From the NCBI GenBank assembly GCA_964587155.1, contig CAZPKF010000007.1:62001-126000 (forward strand): a stretch of DNA of 64,000 nucleotides, in the 5' to 3' direction. The translations under genes and the position numbers were made by a program. This document shows, piece by piece, positions 43,501-52,383 of the stretch (position 1 is the stretch's first letter; every line of letters starts with the position of its first letter). This stretch comes from Hallerella sp964587155 (lineage in GTDB: Bacteria > Fibrobacterota > Fibrobacteria > Fibrobacterales > Fibrobacteraceae). Below the pieces are notes generated by a model. That model did no database searches. It worked only from the letters and a program-made list of their open reading frames with translations, and was not told where the DNA came from.

Positions 43501-44947
43501 AAATGGTGTCACGGGTGTTTCCTCGTTGGGCATTGTCGAAGGCAAGGGCTTTGTAAACTTCCGCTCTTCGGTTCTTTACCCGACGGCGACAGGTGACAGT
43601 GCTTACTTCACGGTAGCAGCTACGGAAAATTCGCTGATTTCGGCGATATGGTCTGGTTTGACATTTGATGAACCGCCAGTTCCCATTCCGGATTCCGTCC
43701 TCGTGTTTGATGGCCGTGGCGGTCCCCGGACTTATACAGGATTGGATCCTGCCTATACGAATGCAGAATACCTTGACGGTATTGCGGATTCCCTTTGGAT
43801 TCGTTATCACCGTCCCTTCCCGAAGGATTCTCTGCCAGATTCCATCGTTGTCCAATGGGCGTTGGATTCTGCAGATTACGTGACCATTTCCAAAGACGAA
43901 ATTTTGAAAGCGGCAAAGGCGTTGAACGATACTCTTTATGATTCCGTTTTCACTTTCGGAGGACTCGAATTGTCAAAAGAAGTTCAAACGGCGACTTCGG
44001 GAAAGAAGCTCGTATCGCACGCGACTTACAAGAAAAACGGCACCCTTGCTCATGGCCAATTCTCGAAAGAATTGACAGATAATGTTGGTCCCATTATTGT
44101 GAAAGCCCATATTGGTGAACTTTCTTCTGGACTTTTCCAAGTGCGAGTCACCCTTTCGGAAAAAATCCAGGCGGATCAGGCTTCTGTCAATTCGCTGTTC
44201 AGCTACTACCTGCGTTCGGCAACGGAATTGAACAACAAGTATCAGACTGTGGCGTCGACAAGGGCGACTTACATGGATTCTACCGTGACGATGGTTTATA
44301 ATTCGTCTTCGGGCGTCATTCCGCAATCGGGAGACTTTGTCCGTGCAGTTCCTGGTCTGTTGACTGATTTGAACGGTAACGGTTTGACTGATTATGTGGG
44401 TGTAACGGTGCCTTCTCCGTGGATGATGCTCGAAGGTGATGCCGCATCGACTATTGCCAGTATCAAGATGGGAACCGTTTCGGATACGGCAGATTCGCCC
44501 AATATTGTTCCGCACGTGATAGGCATTTACGATTCCATCGGAGTGGTGTCCGAAATGTATCCGAATACTATTGGTTATCTAATCAAAACGGATATGGGTA
44601 ACATCATGACCGATCCGAAGTTGGATTCGCTCCTCGCCATCGGTAAAATTTCCCTAAATGACGTGAAGTTGCACTATGAACTCGACATCTTCACCAATTT
44701 GGGAACGTTCGTTGCCCACAAGAGCGGAAACATCGCTTGTTCCGACAGCTTGTTCGGTGGAAATTGCATTGAAAATCGCGGTTACGTTTATGTGAGCTGG
44801 AACGGTGTCACGGACAAGGGCCGCAAAGTGGGCGTGGGTGCTTACATTGCAAAACTGAGCACTTATGCTAAAGTCCCGACTAAGGGCAAGCTAGGCAAGC
44901 ACAATGTGACGGAAACATGGGGATTCCGCAGAGTTAAAGCTAAGTAA
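40586..44947 (+). CDS. Fibro-slime domain surface protein
   Basis: 1453 residues from the ATG at 40586, preceded by TTTTGGAGAAGTT; it opens a signal peptide ending near AGQAWGA. The central fibro-slime domain (about 440-650) is recognised by the core FNFRGDDDIWVFIGGKLAV followed by DLGGTHLAAP, then FFCDRRTTMSNVRINTN, a PA14-like calcium and sugar-binding layout. Several Ig-like modules follow. The C-terminus is a FlgD-type domain (VYVSWNGVTDKGRKVGVGAY), as in the secreted protein at 34256. Many cysteines (over 25) suggest disulfide-rich extracellular modules. Fibro-slime proteins of Fibrobacter are linked to cellulose adhesion. Followed by a strong terminator. Confidence 0.9.
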   Translation: MKKTKNVKCAWLAKLVLGFALLSGAGQAWGACAGTAYVAVPPDWTDLFVYYGNTENEINLTSCKQSNGFCKIELAKLSGNNDSSFVIYTTNAQFSNIDYPGLWGINGTVYNANFSGRPSATDLLCPGDGNVVYISEDASAPGATYQSMEPPNAKYFYFVPPDDPSWNSSVPMLSVDGGVTGVAMKTDATRCGWFYYVWFNEEIPNSIVVFRDSDTDREELIGWDGYDGAGINPAGIPMNDVFTSFDASTLYFVPDASMWPETMTDADKGFSIADPMVSGSCEYKLAAIIYDSDASLHPAFSCYATGGEGCQYGAQGVGPVQAQAAVQACIGVTTGIVQDTLGVDKKPLLKTADMGGKGETCFINQVYFDQLFRPTAGVNEMSCFDLTFSRNASGKWEFDSDNYTSPGITVEGGFYPVEATTDASILTEYGSIPAPKARTKRMAEGPVFYGPKLREVDAVEGVPAIDLFCNGGGWTGGVDCETLFADGDGTDAVFKTIYGADACGFGWSCPNDAPTGWPLYTAGTEKKSATGDPRWTSKENATGTGGRNQQFCFESHAQFVYKPGLRFNFRGDDDIWVFIGGKLAVDLGGTHLAAPAYAVLDKLTDKNGNPFVEGETYDLDIFFCDRRTTMSNVRINTNMYIQQSNGIEYPKDTTYVGEGTAFQICYTETGSGDCAAALSGASATEKQRYCGEAEMTAAGVTLHYALYKGNSPYTTASGEVYDETWFDAQHAAGKTIFFGALDLSNWYRPVVNKALVSGLPSGSYRIVASINGKTQVISTLRVAGSLDVLTANGKDTTGHVYKVVTSAMAGVRVPVYVGAIGEALADGNLDVDLESAVGEAYTVNFSDGLLVFADSNGTTPLTNTDRLEVGARGVDTVWATIPLSAMNATSMTATISVRKATLTLTFTLPAIAFVDSTYSTQLKGYGNWDISSDSILYRGSDYTAYVMMFDPTTGAICTSCNYGLEVNPLATANGVTGVSSLGIVEGKGFVNFRSSVLYPTATGDSAYFTVAATENSLISAIWSGLTFDEPPVPIPDSVLVFDGRGGPRTYTGLDPAYTNAEYLDGIADSLWIRYHRPFPKDSLPDSIVVQWALDSADYVTISKDEILKAAKALNDTLYDSVFTFGGLELSKEVQTATSGKKLVSHATYKKNGTLAHGQFSKELTDNVGPIIVKAHIGELSSGLFQVRVTLSEKIQADQASVNSLFSYYLRSATELNNKYQTVASTRATYMDSTVTMVYNSSSGVIPQSGDFVRAVPGLLTDLNGNGLTDYVGVTVPSPWMMLEGDAASTIASIKMGTVSDTADSPNIVPHVIGIYDSIGVVSEMYPNTIGYLIKTDMGNIMTDPKLDSLLAIGKISLNDVKLHYELDIFTNLGTFVAHKSGNIACSDSLFGGNCIENRGYVYVSWNGVTDKGRKVGVGAYIAKLSTYAKVPTKGKLGKHNVTETWGFRRVKAK

Positions 44948-44957
44948 AAAGAATCAC

Positions 44958-44991
44958 CAAAAAGTTCCGGGTAAAACCGGAACTTTTTTTT
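44958..44991 (+). terminator. Intrinsic terminator of the fibro-slime gene
   Basis: AAAGTTCCGG (44961-44970) pairs with CCGGAACTTT (44977-44986) around a 6-base loop, followed by eight T in all. Confidence 0.92.
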
Positions 44992-45145
44992 GTAAAGAGA
45001 ATCATTGCGAAAACGTTCAGGTAAAAAGGGACAAGTTTTAAGCTGATTGCGCCTCAAATTTGTTGTGAAAATTATAAATGGCGCTTTATGGTTTCTGTCA
45101 CGCTCTGCGTCCAACTCAGTACAATGTTTACTCCGGTGCAATTTA

Positions 45146-45203
45146 TTCTATCGGGTGGTAAGCCCGATAGAATCCACACCGCAAAAGAGGCACGCCTTTG
45201 CGG
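45146..45203. repeat. Two hairpins between convergent genes
   Basis: A 10-bp stem TTCTATCGGG/CCCGATAGAA with a 7-base loop lies at 45146-45172. A second, shorter stem CCGCAAA/TTTGCGG follows at 45179-45203. They sit between the ends of the fibro-slime gene and the minus-strand helicase-like gene, with no T-tract. They may act as transcript end stabilisers or a processed element. The rest of this 280-bp spacer shows nothing else. Confidence 0.55.
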
Positions 45204-45226
45204 CATAAGTCACATTCCTTGAACGG

Positions 45227-48200
45227 TTAAAGTAATCCGAGGGTTTCTCGAATGGTCCGTTCATCTGTCCCGGGTGGGAACAAATCCTTTTCTTCTGGAG
45301 ATACGTAAATCAATTTCCGTTCTTCATCGGGAAGGGCGGAACGGTCGCGGAGTACAATGGATTTGGGCGACATTGAATAGAAAAAAGCTCCCGTTTTTGC
45401 GAATGTTTTTCGTTCTAGTCCCAAGGAAAGCGCTTCTTTGATGGCGCGAACGACGACGGGACCTGCCCGATGCAGACCGTGTAAATGAAGAACGCGGCGA
45501 ATCAAATTTTTTTCGTGAATGGGAGATTCTGCATCGACGTAAAATTTCATTTGCAAAACCAATAGCTTTGGAGAAAGCTCAGGAATAGGCACGTCGTGCA
45601 CGGTCCCTTCGATTTTGGGACGGACTATTTTATAAGGTTCTACGCGGATATCCGGAATTTCTTCGGATACGGAAATATCTTTGGGCGGCGGGGCAACGCT
45701 TTGTTCTACGGCAATCGTCGTGAGAATGTGGTCGCGTTCGTCAGCCGTGGAGCGGAACCAGTTGGGGCACCAAAGGGGAATGATTTTCCATCCGATATGG
45801 TCTAAAAGCAATTTGGGACGCAGGTAGTGGCGATCTTCGACTGTTGTCCGCAAAAAGCCACCGTTAGAATCGGTGTCGATTCCCAAAAGGAGCCGGTCGG
45901 GATTGTTGGCATCGTGCACGGCGAAAGAAATTTCGGTTCCGTTGTATCCCCAGTTCCGTTCGATTTTCAAATTATCCGATTGGATGGCTTTAAAAACCTG
46001 TTCTTCGAATGGGGAAAGCAATGGATTCGATTGGCAAACGGAGGTTGTGGATGCGTTTTCGACAAAATGCAAAAAGTCCACATACGCTCGAATGCCCGGA
46101 TTGGGCGAAGCCGTGTTTTCAATTTTTTCTGCAGTGAAAATCCGGAGCCCCGACAGGGCGTGCGAAGCGCAGACGTTGATTTGCTTTGTATTCAGCCCCT
46201 GCGCAGCGATGGTTGTCGTTGGTTCCGCACAAATGAAGAGTGTGTCGCGGTAATCGCCAGAAGCTTCTTCGGGCAATTTGACATAAGGATCGCGGAGAAT
46301 GTCTTTAGGAGAAAGGAAATAAGCTAAATCCGGATGGCTTTGAATTTTTTCGCGAATCGCTTGGAATACGCTTTGACGGCGTTCTTCGGTAAAAACGATG
46401 ATTCCCAAAGATTGCATTGGGTGCTGTTCCACATGCCTTGCCGCTTCTTCGGCAATTTGCCGCGAAAGATCCTGTGAATGGAGAATGCGAACAGATGTTG
46501 ATTCGTTTGTATCGGGAGAAGGAAGCTTGTGAATTTTCTGATTGTAAAACTCCCGATTGGCGAAATCGATGAGAAGTGGATTTCGGTGAGAAATGTTCAA
46601 CGACAAAAAGGAATGCGGAGCGCCTTTGTGGAGCGCCAACGCCAAGATACTTTCAAATTGAGGCAACGTAAAATTCGAATGTTCGGAAGAACCGGACAAT
46701 TCGGGGAACGGCGGCGTGGGTAAGTTTGAGTCGCCAATGAGAAGGGTGCGCTGGGAACGCAGAATGGCGGGTAATGCTTGAATGGGCGAAATCGCTTCGG
46801 CATCTAAGAAAATGGCAACGTCAAATGGGGAATCTTTGGGAGAAAGCCTTGCCGCAGTTTCGGCGAGCGGCAAAATCGTGAATTGCTTGGGATTTTTTTG
46901 CAAGGCGGTTTGAGCGTTCCGCAAGTTCATCAGGCACAAATCGTCTGTGGCATCGCGGAAATCCCTGGCGCGTTGAGTATGCGCCCTGGGGGAAGACGAG
47001 AATAAATCGGGAAAAATTTTGCAGGCTTGCTGGACTTGCAGGGAATACCAGAACCGGGAAAGTTCTGATTCTAAAAAGTCCTTGTCCGGATGGCTTTCGA
47101 TGGCGGCCTTTTCCAAGGCGTTTAATCCCAGCTTTTGAAATTCGCATCGTTTTGCTTGAATTTGCACATACAGCGGGAGCAACGAGTAGGCGGATTCCCA
47201 TTTTTGCAGGAGTGCGTAGCGATCTTCAACAGATTCAAAATCTTCGGCAGAAGAAAAAGCCAAATCCCGGCAAAGGGTGTCGAAGTCGTCTTTTGCGCTT
47301 TCACAAAGTGCTTTGAGCGCTTTGGCATCTTGAATTTTGTCTTTGATTTGGCTGTATTTGGCCAAAATAGCGTAAGATAACGCCGCTTTTTCGTTCTTTT
47401 TATTTTTTTGCCTGAATTGATAAAACCATTCCAGTTTGGACTTTAACACATCCCAATTCGTATGTTCAAAATCCCAATCTTTTCCAAACAGCCTTCCTGC
47501 CATGACAGAGGAATTGGTGTAGAGCTTTTTGTTGTCTTGCAATTCGATGAGTTTGTCTGCCAGGTCTAACAATTCCTGATCGCTTTTGATGGATTTTGGA
47601 TTTTTGATGGCGTGCAAAAGCGTTTTTTTAGCGTCGTGATAATATTCGGAAAAGGCTTTGAATGTTTTGTTCCGATGGCTGTTTAAAATTTCTCGGGCGG
47701 CGCCGAGTTGCATATCGATGGCTCCATCGGCATAAATAGGCGAACCGTTCCTGCGAAAATCCGACCAAGATGCTCCGGCTTGGGGAAGCGCGCGCAAGGC
47801 ATCTTCGTAAGTTTCCCAATCTTTGGATTCTAAATTCCATCCATCAAAAGAGGGCGTTGAATCGTCGAATTCCGGGGTGATGGCGATGCTGATGTCGCTC
47901 AAGGCGGCGACGTCAATATCCCTGTCAAAGAAAAAGGCGTTGGAAACACTTTCGGCTAAAGTGGATAAAGTTCCATATTCGCTTTTTGTCTTTTCCAATA
48001 ATTCGCGGATGTGCGCCGTGTTGTTCAAGGATTCTAGGGAAACGCCCGAAAAGGCTTCAATTGCGGTTTTCGCTTCATCGCGGTGGAGAATTTCGAGAAA
48101 ATCTTGGAGAAGGCTTTTGGCTTGATGAAAAGATTCCTTGTCCAAAGATTCTGCACCTTTGAATGTGGAATCGGGCCAGTATTTTTTGCGCGAACCGGAT

Positions 48201-49294
48201 TTTCCCAAAGCAATTAGAGCCTCTGCCAAAGAGGCGCTTCCGGGGGCGATGGGCAGATTGACTGCGCGGTTATAATCCATTAGGATTTTTCGGGCCTTTT
48301 TGAGGGACTCCCTCGCTTTTTCCAAGGTCGTATCTTTGAATTCTGGGACTTGTGGATTCCAAATTTTCTGAAAACGCACCAATGAGGCTTTTTTCTTGTA
48401 AGTCAGTAGAATTTTTTTCCCGTTTGCGATGCATTCCGAAGTAAAGTTTGCCAGAAATTCTTCTTTTGATGCGCCGGGGGCAGCTTCGATGGCGAATAAG
48501 GGGTTTGCCGGGGAAAGGGATTCGATGAGTGCCGTGCAAGCCGAAGAATCGAGAGTTTTTACAAAGTGATGTTCGGCGGGATCAATCGTTTCGTCTGTTG
48601 CATCCACGTCTGATTCGACCATACGGAATCCTTCTTCGGAAAGAAGTTGTGGAAGCAACTGGGAATCCGTTTGTTTCCAAGTTTCGGAGTCCCCGTAAGC
48701 ATAAAGGCTTGCCGCGTCATAAAATCCGATGAACAATCCGCGCCCGGTGCTTTTCCACCCAACGACGGCATCAACGGCTCTTTCGACTGCGGCAAAATAT
48801 TTGCGGATATGGAAAACTTTTCCATCCCAAAATGGACGGGCAGAGGGGAGTTCAACGAAATCCTTGTTTTTCAACCGCAAAGGAATGTTTTCGATGGGGG
48901 CAGAGGGAACAAGGGTGACGTTTAAGCTGGCCGGGTCGATGTTGACAGGAACAAGAAGCAGCGGTGCCGTATTCTGCGTGCGCAAAAAGCCGATAGCCAA
49001 AAAGGCGTTTTGAAATCCGGTGGAATCATCTAAAGTGCGCAGAGCGTAACGGAAATCTGCAAATAAATTTGCCTGTTCTTCGGCGGAAAACTGTTCTCCA
49101 ATGGGAGCGAAAACGGAAAGGGGAATGGGCGCACAATTTTCAGTCCATTTTTCGATGAAAGAAATGCCGTCTTCCGCTAATAGAGGGGTTTGGTATTTGG
49201 CTTTTGTCGCTACGCGCAATAGGCGGTTTTGGGGACCAAAGTCAAAAGAAGATTCGCATAGTTTTTGGAGTTTGTTGTAGATTTCTTCCGCCAT
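45227..49294 (-). CDS. DUF4011 / SF1 helicase / nuclease / DUF3320 protein with degenerate active sites
   Basis: 1355 residues. The order of parts matches the large DUF4011-helicase-endonuclease-DUF3320 proteins seen among antiviral systems. The N-terminus has FQNAFLAIGFLRTQNTAPLL and LVPVNID, the DUF4011 pattern. The helicase Walker A, usually GPPGTGKSQ, reads AAPGASKEE near residue 275. The DEAS Walker B box reads FLDAEAISP, and GDPxQLPP reads GDSNLPTPP. The late helicase motif, usually NVAITRAR, reads NVCASHALSG. The C-terminal nuclease domain keeps SPFEEQVFKAI and the WCPNWF region, but the usual catalytic ID is IS and GIECDG is GIDTDS. DUF3320 follows (PIHEKNLIRRVLHLHGL). The frame is intact, so it looks like a conserved pseudoenzyme. 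Start uncertain (49294 or 49327). Confidence 0.75.
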   Translation of the reverse strand: MAEEIYNKLQKLCESSFDFGPQNRLLRVATKAKYQTPLLAEDGISFIEKWTENCAPIPLSVFAPIGEQFSAEEQANLFADFRYALRTLDDSTGFQNAFLAIGFLRTQNTAPLLLVPVNIDPASLNVTLVPSAPIENIPLRLKNKDFVELPSARPFWDGKVFHIRKYFAAVERAVDAVVGWKSTGRGLFIGFYDAASLYAYGDSETWKQTDSQLLPQLLSEEGFRMVESDVDATDETIDPAEHHFVKTLDSSACTALIESLSPANPLFAIEAAPGASKEEFLANFTSECIANGKKILLTYKKKASLVRFQKIWNPQVPEFKDTTLEKARESLKKARKILMDYNRAVNLPIAPGSASLAEALIALGKSGSRKKYWPDSTFKGAESLDKESFHQAKSLLQDFLEILHRDEAKTAIEAFSGVSLESLNNTAHIRELLEKTKSEYGTLSTLAESVSNAFFFDRDIDVAALSDISIAITPEFDDSTPSFDGWNLESKDWETYEDALRALPQAGASWSDFRRNGSPIYADGAIDMQLGAAREILNSHRNKTFKAFSEYYHDAKKTLLHAIKNPKSIKSDQELLDLADKLIELQDNKKLYTNSSVMAGRLFGKDWDFEHTNWDVLKSKLEWFYQFRQKNKKNEKAALSYAILAKYSQIKDKIQDAKALKALCESAKDDFDTLCRDLAFSSAEDFESVEDRYALLQKWESAYSLLPLYVQIQAKRCEFQKLGLNALEKAAIESHPDKDFLESELSRFWYSLQVQQACKIFPDLFSSSPRAHTQRARDFRDATDDLCLMNLRNAQTALQKNPKQFTILPLAETAARLSPKDSPFDVAIFLDAEAISPIQALPAILRSQRTLLIGDSNLPTPPFPELSGSSEHSNFTLPQFESILALALHKGAPHSFLSLNISHRNPLLIDFANREFYNQKIHKLPSPDTNESTSVRILHSQDLSRQIAEEAARHVEQHPMQSLGIIVFTEERRQSVFQAIREKIQSHPDLAYFLSPKDILRDPYVKLPEEASGDYRDTLFICAEPTTTIAAQGLNTKQINVCASHALSGLRIFTAEKIENTASPNPGIRAYVDFLHFVENASTTSVCQSNPLLSPFEEQVFKAIQSDNLKIERNWGYNGTEISFAVHDANNPDRLLLGIDTDSNGGFLRTTVEDRHYLRPKLLLDHIGWKIIPLWCPNWFRSTADERDHILTTIAVEQSVAPPPKDISVSEEIPDIRVEPYKIVRPKIEGTVHDVPIPELSPKLLVLQMKFYVDAESPIHEKNLIRRVLHLHGLHRAGPVVVRAIKEALSLGLERKTFAKTGAFFYSMSPKSIVLRDRSALPDEERKLIYVSPEEKDLFPPGTDERTIRETLGLL

Positions 49295-49380
49295 GTATTG
49301 GAATATAAATTTAATTCGGGCAATCATTTAGTGCATTTATCGTATTTTAAAAAGTTTCTTGCGGAAAGATGGTGTTGGTT

Positions 49381-49508
49381 GGGAATTAGAAATTATAGTC
49401 ATGAACGGAAAACTCTCCTTGGTGGGGTTTTAACGAAAAGCCTTTTCGGTGAATGGGGTGAGTTTTGCACGTGGTAGAACGCAGGCGGCGAGCCGTTTTT
49501 GTGAAATA
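49381..49508 (-). repeat. Dispersed intergenic repeat, copy B
   Basis: Reads in the opposite direction to copies A and C. Plus-strand landmarks are ATGAACGGAAAACTCTCC, GGTGGGGTTTTAACGAAAAG, CTTTTC, GTTTTGCACG and CCGTTTTTGTGAAAT, each alignable to the complement of copy A. It lies between the start of the helicase-like gene and the end of gluQ. A separate AAAGAGGAGTGAGGAGTTAG at 49528-49547 resembles the complement of the short repeat tail of copy A. Confidence 0.6.
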
Positions 49509-49578
49509 TGTGCGGTTTGCTTTGAATAAAGAGGAGTGAGGAGTTAGATCTTAGAACTGATAGCTCCCGTAGCGTTTT

Positions 49579-50478
49579 TTACTCAAGGGTGACAGCAGCG
49601 GGAAAGAGATGGTTCGAAACCAACTGTATCGCTTCGGCGGTGGACAACGGAATGGCTGCAGGGAGAATGCCTGCATCTTGGCAAACTTCGCCAAGGAGGC
49701 GTGCTGCCGACATTCCGGCTTCTCTTTCGCTGCGGATGCTTGCCGCGTGATCGCGCTTTGAAAGTTTTTTCCCGCTTGGTGAAGAAAGTAATTCGTGATG
49801 CAAAAAATACGGTGGAATTTTTCGGCCTAGCGCTTTTGCCAAAGCGATTTGGCGGGCTGTCGAATGCAGCAAATCTTTTCCGCGGACAACAAGTTCCACG
49901 TTTTCTTCGAAGTCATCTGCGACAACGGCGAATTGGTAAGTCCATTGGCCTAGTCTGTCTTTGATGGCGAAATCTCCACATTGTTCCTGCGGATTTTCGT
50001 AAAAAAATCCCAACCGGAGATCGTTCCATTCCACTGTTTCGTTTGGCGTTTTGAATCGGATGGCCAAATGGGGAGAATAAGGCAAATTCGCTGTGCGGCA
50101 ATGCCCTTGATAAATGATTTCCCCGTCGGGATTTATCGGATTGGTGTCAAATGTGAATTTTCGCGAGCAGGAACAGGCGTAAACGAGGTCTTGTTTTTTC
50201 AATAATTGCAAAAATTGTTCGTAACGCTCTTGATTTTGACTTTGGATGGATTCTGCGGCAAAGGAAAATCCCAGCCATTCAAGATCTTCGCGGATGGCGT
50301 CTATATAAGCGATCCGCGCGCGGCTTTGGTCGTGGTCTTCGATGCGCAGGCGCACGGGGTAGTCGAATTTTTGGGCGGCGGCAAAAACGCACAAGGCGGA
50401 AAGGATGTGTCCACGGTGCAAGTAGCCGGTGGGGCTTGGTGCGAACCGGGTGAAAGGCTTTCGATCGGGGCTTGTCAT
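49579..50478 (-). CDS. gluQ: Glutamyl-Q tRNA(Asp) synthetase
   Basis: Attaches glutamate to the queuosine base of tRNA(Asp); a GluRS paralogue lacking the anticodon-binding domain. 299 residues, the normal size. Motifs are the HIGH-type FAPSPTGYLHRGHILSAL, RIEDHDQSR, a zinc site formed by ACSCSR with YQGHC, and the KMSKS-type KKLSKRDHA. The ATG lies in an ATGA overlap with the end of the FecR gene, so the pair is co-translated. This is a full family member and not a truncated GluRS. Confidence 0.93.
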   Translation of the reverse strand: MTSPDRKPFTRFAPSPTGYLHRGHILSALCVFAAAQKFDYPVRLRIEDHDQSRARIAYIDAIREDLEWLGFSFAAESIQSQNQERYEQFLQLLKKQDLVYACSCSRKFTFDTNPINPDGEIIYQGHCRTANLPYSPHLAIRFKTPNETVEWNDLRLGFFYENPQEQCGDFAIKDRLGQWTYQFAVVADDFEENVELVVRGKDLLHSTARQIALAKALGRKIPPYFLHHELLSSPSGKKLSKRDHAASIRSEREAGMSAARLLGEVCQDAGILPAAIPLSTAEAIQLVSNHLFPAAVTLE

Positions 50479-52004
50479 TGTCTGCAGAGGAAAGTTCCTG
50501 AGTCTTCCGAGTAACCGCCTTTTTCGTCTTTGGCAAAAATTCTGTAAAAATGTTTGCCGGGAAGCATCGGAAATGCCGCACTTGCGCTTTTTTCAAAAGT
50601 CGCTTTGCTTACGGGAACGCCGTCGACGGATTCTTCGACAAGGACTTTTCCATTGCGAACACCGCTCAATTCAAATTGCAAAAGGCATTTGTCCGAATGG
50701 GATCCGGTGATGTGGAGCTTTGGCGGAAACGAGATGCCGGCAGAATCGACAAGCGTTTTTTTAGAAGATTGGATGACGGCTTTCACAATGGTTTCTTCAC
50801 TGTTTATCAGGGAATCTTCTGGGGAAAAAGTGAACGAAAAATGCCCATTTGCATTGCGTTCGTTCAAATTTTTGGACTTGGAATTTCCTATGGAAACGGT
50901 GACGGTTGCCGAGGTGTCTTCGCTGAAAAATTCTCCTGTGACAGTGAGTCCGTTGACGCTGTTCATCGAAAGTGGCTGTTCTTTGTGAATGCGAATAAAG
51001 GCGCTGTCATCGTTCAAAGTGGGCTTGATGTATTCGATGAAAGCTTCTTTGCAAAGTTTTTCCACGTTGCCAATGGAGCATTTGATGCGGATTCTTTTGG
51101 TTCCATAAGAATCTTTTTCCCAATTCAAAGGCAGGCGGAATGTTCCCTGGGTAAGGTTTGCCGCGATTCCGTTGACTTTCACGGAAACGTTTTCCCGGCA
51201 AGTTCCGGCAATGGAAATTTCCGTTTGAGACGTTTTGGTCGGAATCTGTTCGAATTGGCACGGTTCCGCTTTGAACAAGGAATCTGCTTTTTTTCCATTT
51301 TCCGCGTCCATTTTCCGCGCCTTCTGCTCGAGTTTTTCAATTTGAATTTTGCCTGAGTTTCTTTCGGAAGAGATTTCCTTGGCCAATCCCCGCGAACCGG
51401 AACTGGGCGATTTGAATTTTTTCAGGCCCTGGTCTTTTTCTTGGACTAAAGTTTCTCCTCCGTTCACTTCCAGCGTTTGACCTTTTTCGTCTGTCACCAG
51501 CATTTTTCCGCTTTCCAAGGAGACGATGATTCCTTCTTCGCCGCTTTCGACAAAACCGTTCGTGCCGCGGATGGCGGCAGTCGCTGTTCCCGTTTTGAAC
51601 TGGAAAGAGTTTCCGTTGGATTGTTTTTGAACGTCGAAAAAGACGCGTCCCTTTTGCAAATCGACAGAGGTTACTTTTTCGTTTTGATTGTTTACAGCTG
51701 TTTCGAAAAGAATTGTCGTGTTTTCTTCGATGGTCACAAGGCTTCCGTCCGAAAGAGCGATTCCCGCTTCACTTTCGACTAGCGTGCGGATGAGATCGTT
51801 TTCGCGGACTTTGAGACCGATCCGGAGCGGATTCCAGTTGTTTTTTGCATTTTTTTGAATGGTCACTTCGCCTAAAATGTAACGGACTTTTCCAACGGGT
51901 GACGGGTTTTCGGCGGCAACGGCCAATGAGGGTATTCCCAAAAGGCTCACAGCGAGAGAAAAACGCACGAATAGGGAGTGCTGGAGTTTGAAAATCGGTT
52001 TCAA
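50475..52004 (-). CDS. FecR-domain envelope protein
   Basis: 509 residues with a signal peptide (FSLAVSLLGIPSLAVAAE). The FecR domain (about 35-190) has GKVRYILGEVTIQKNAKNNW, ENDLIRTLVESEAGIALSDG and SVDLQKGRVFFDVQKQ, followed by ATAAIRGTNGFV. A helical linker of about 50 residues and several Ig-like modules follow (CRENVSVKVNGIAANLTQGT). There is no membrane anchor or sigma factor nearby, so it is not a classical iron-signalling FecR; it may be a structural or assembly protein. The start is TTG at 52004, chosen for a strong AAGGAGGAACT ahead of it. Overlaps gluQ by 4 bases. Confidence 0.82.
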   Translation of the reverse strand: MKPIFKLQHSLFVRFSLAVSLLGIPSLAVAAENPSPVGKVRYILGEVTIQKNAKNNWNPLRIGLKVRENDLIRTLVESEAGIALSDGSLVTIEENTTILFETAVNNQNEKVTSVDLQKGRVFFDVQKQSNGNSFQFKTGTATAAIRGTNGFVESGEEGIIVSLESGKMLVTDEKGQTLEVNGGETLVQEKDQGLKKFKSPSSGSRGLAKEISSERNSGKIQIEKLEQKARKMDAENGKKADSLFKAEPCQFEQIPTKTSQTEISIAGTCRENVSVKVNGIAANLTQGTFRLPLNWEKDSYGTKRIRIKCSIGNVEKLCKEAFIEYIKPTLNDDSAFIRIHKEQPLSMNSVNGLTVTGEFFSEDTSATVTVSIGNSKSKNLNERNANGHFSFTFSPEDSLINSEETIVKAVIQSSKKTLVDSAGISFPPKLHITGSHSDKCLLQFELSGVRNGKVLVEESVDGVPVSKATFEKSASAAFPMLPGKHFYRIFAKDEKGGYSEDSGTFLCRQ

Positions 52005-52091
52005 AAGTTCCTCCTTTAAAAAGGGGCAGAATCATTCGGAATATAGATTTTTATCTTTTGAACAGAGACTAACAAATGGAACGAGGTGATT

Positions 52092-52382
52092 ATGGATACA
52101 GAAAATATGGAACCGACAATCGAATATACGGACGAAGAAACCGGCGAACTTGTCATTAAGCAGCTTGCGCGGGAATATCTGAGCAAGGGCGCTTGGTCGA
52201 CCATCATGTTCCTGTATCAAGAACGCAATGCCAAAACGGGTGAATTTGGGGAACCGAAAGTTTCCATTCGCCGCTATCAAAAGCAACAGGGCGTTTTCAA
52301 GCAGCGGAGCAAATTCAATATTTCGAATCAGGCTCAGGCGGCTGCCATCATTTCCGTTTTGCAAAAATGGTATAATATTTAA
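52092..52382 (+). CDS. Small conserved protein
   Basis: 96 residues, no signal peptide, no cysteines. The core LAREYLSKGAWSTIMFLYQE and VSIRRYQKQQGVFKQRSKFN, then SNQAQAAAIISVLQKWY, recalls short proteins found in several anaerobic Gram-negative lineages, function unknown to me. ATG at 52092 follows GAGGTGATT. It precedes ybeY by a single base and is in the same operon, so a link to rRNA maturation is possible, but this is inference. Confidence 0.72.
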   Translation: MDTENMEPTIEYTDEETGELVIKQLAREYLSKGAWSTIMFLYQERNAKTGEFGEPKVSIRRYQKQQGVFKQRSKFNISNQAQAAAIISVLQKWYNI

Positions 52383-52383
52383 T

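Noticed and set aside
45146..45203. Hairpin pair considered as an integron attC site
   Set aside because: No GTTRRRY/RYYYAAC core sites and no integrase gene; more likely ordinary spacer hairpins.
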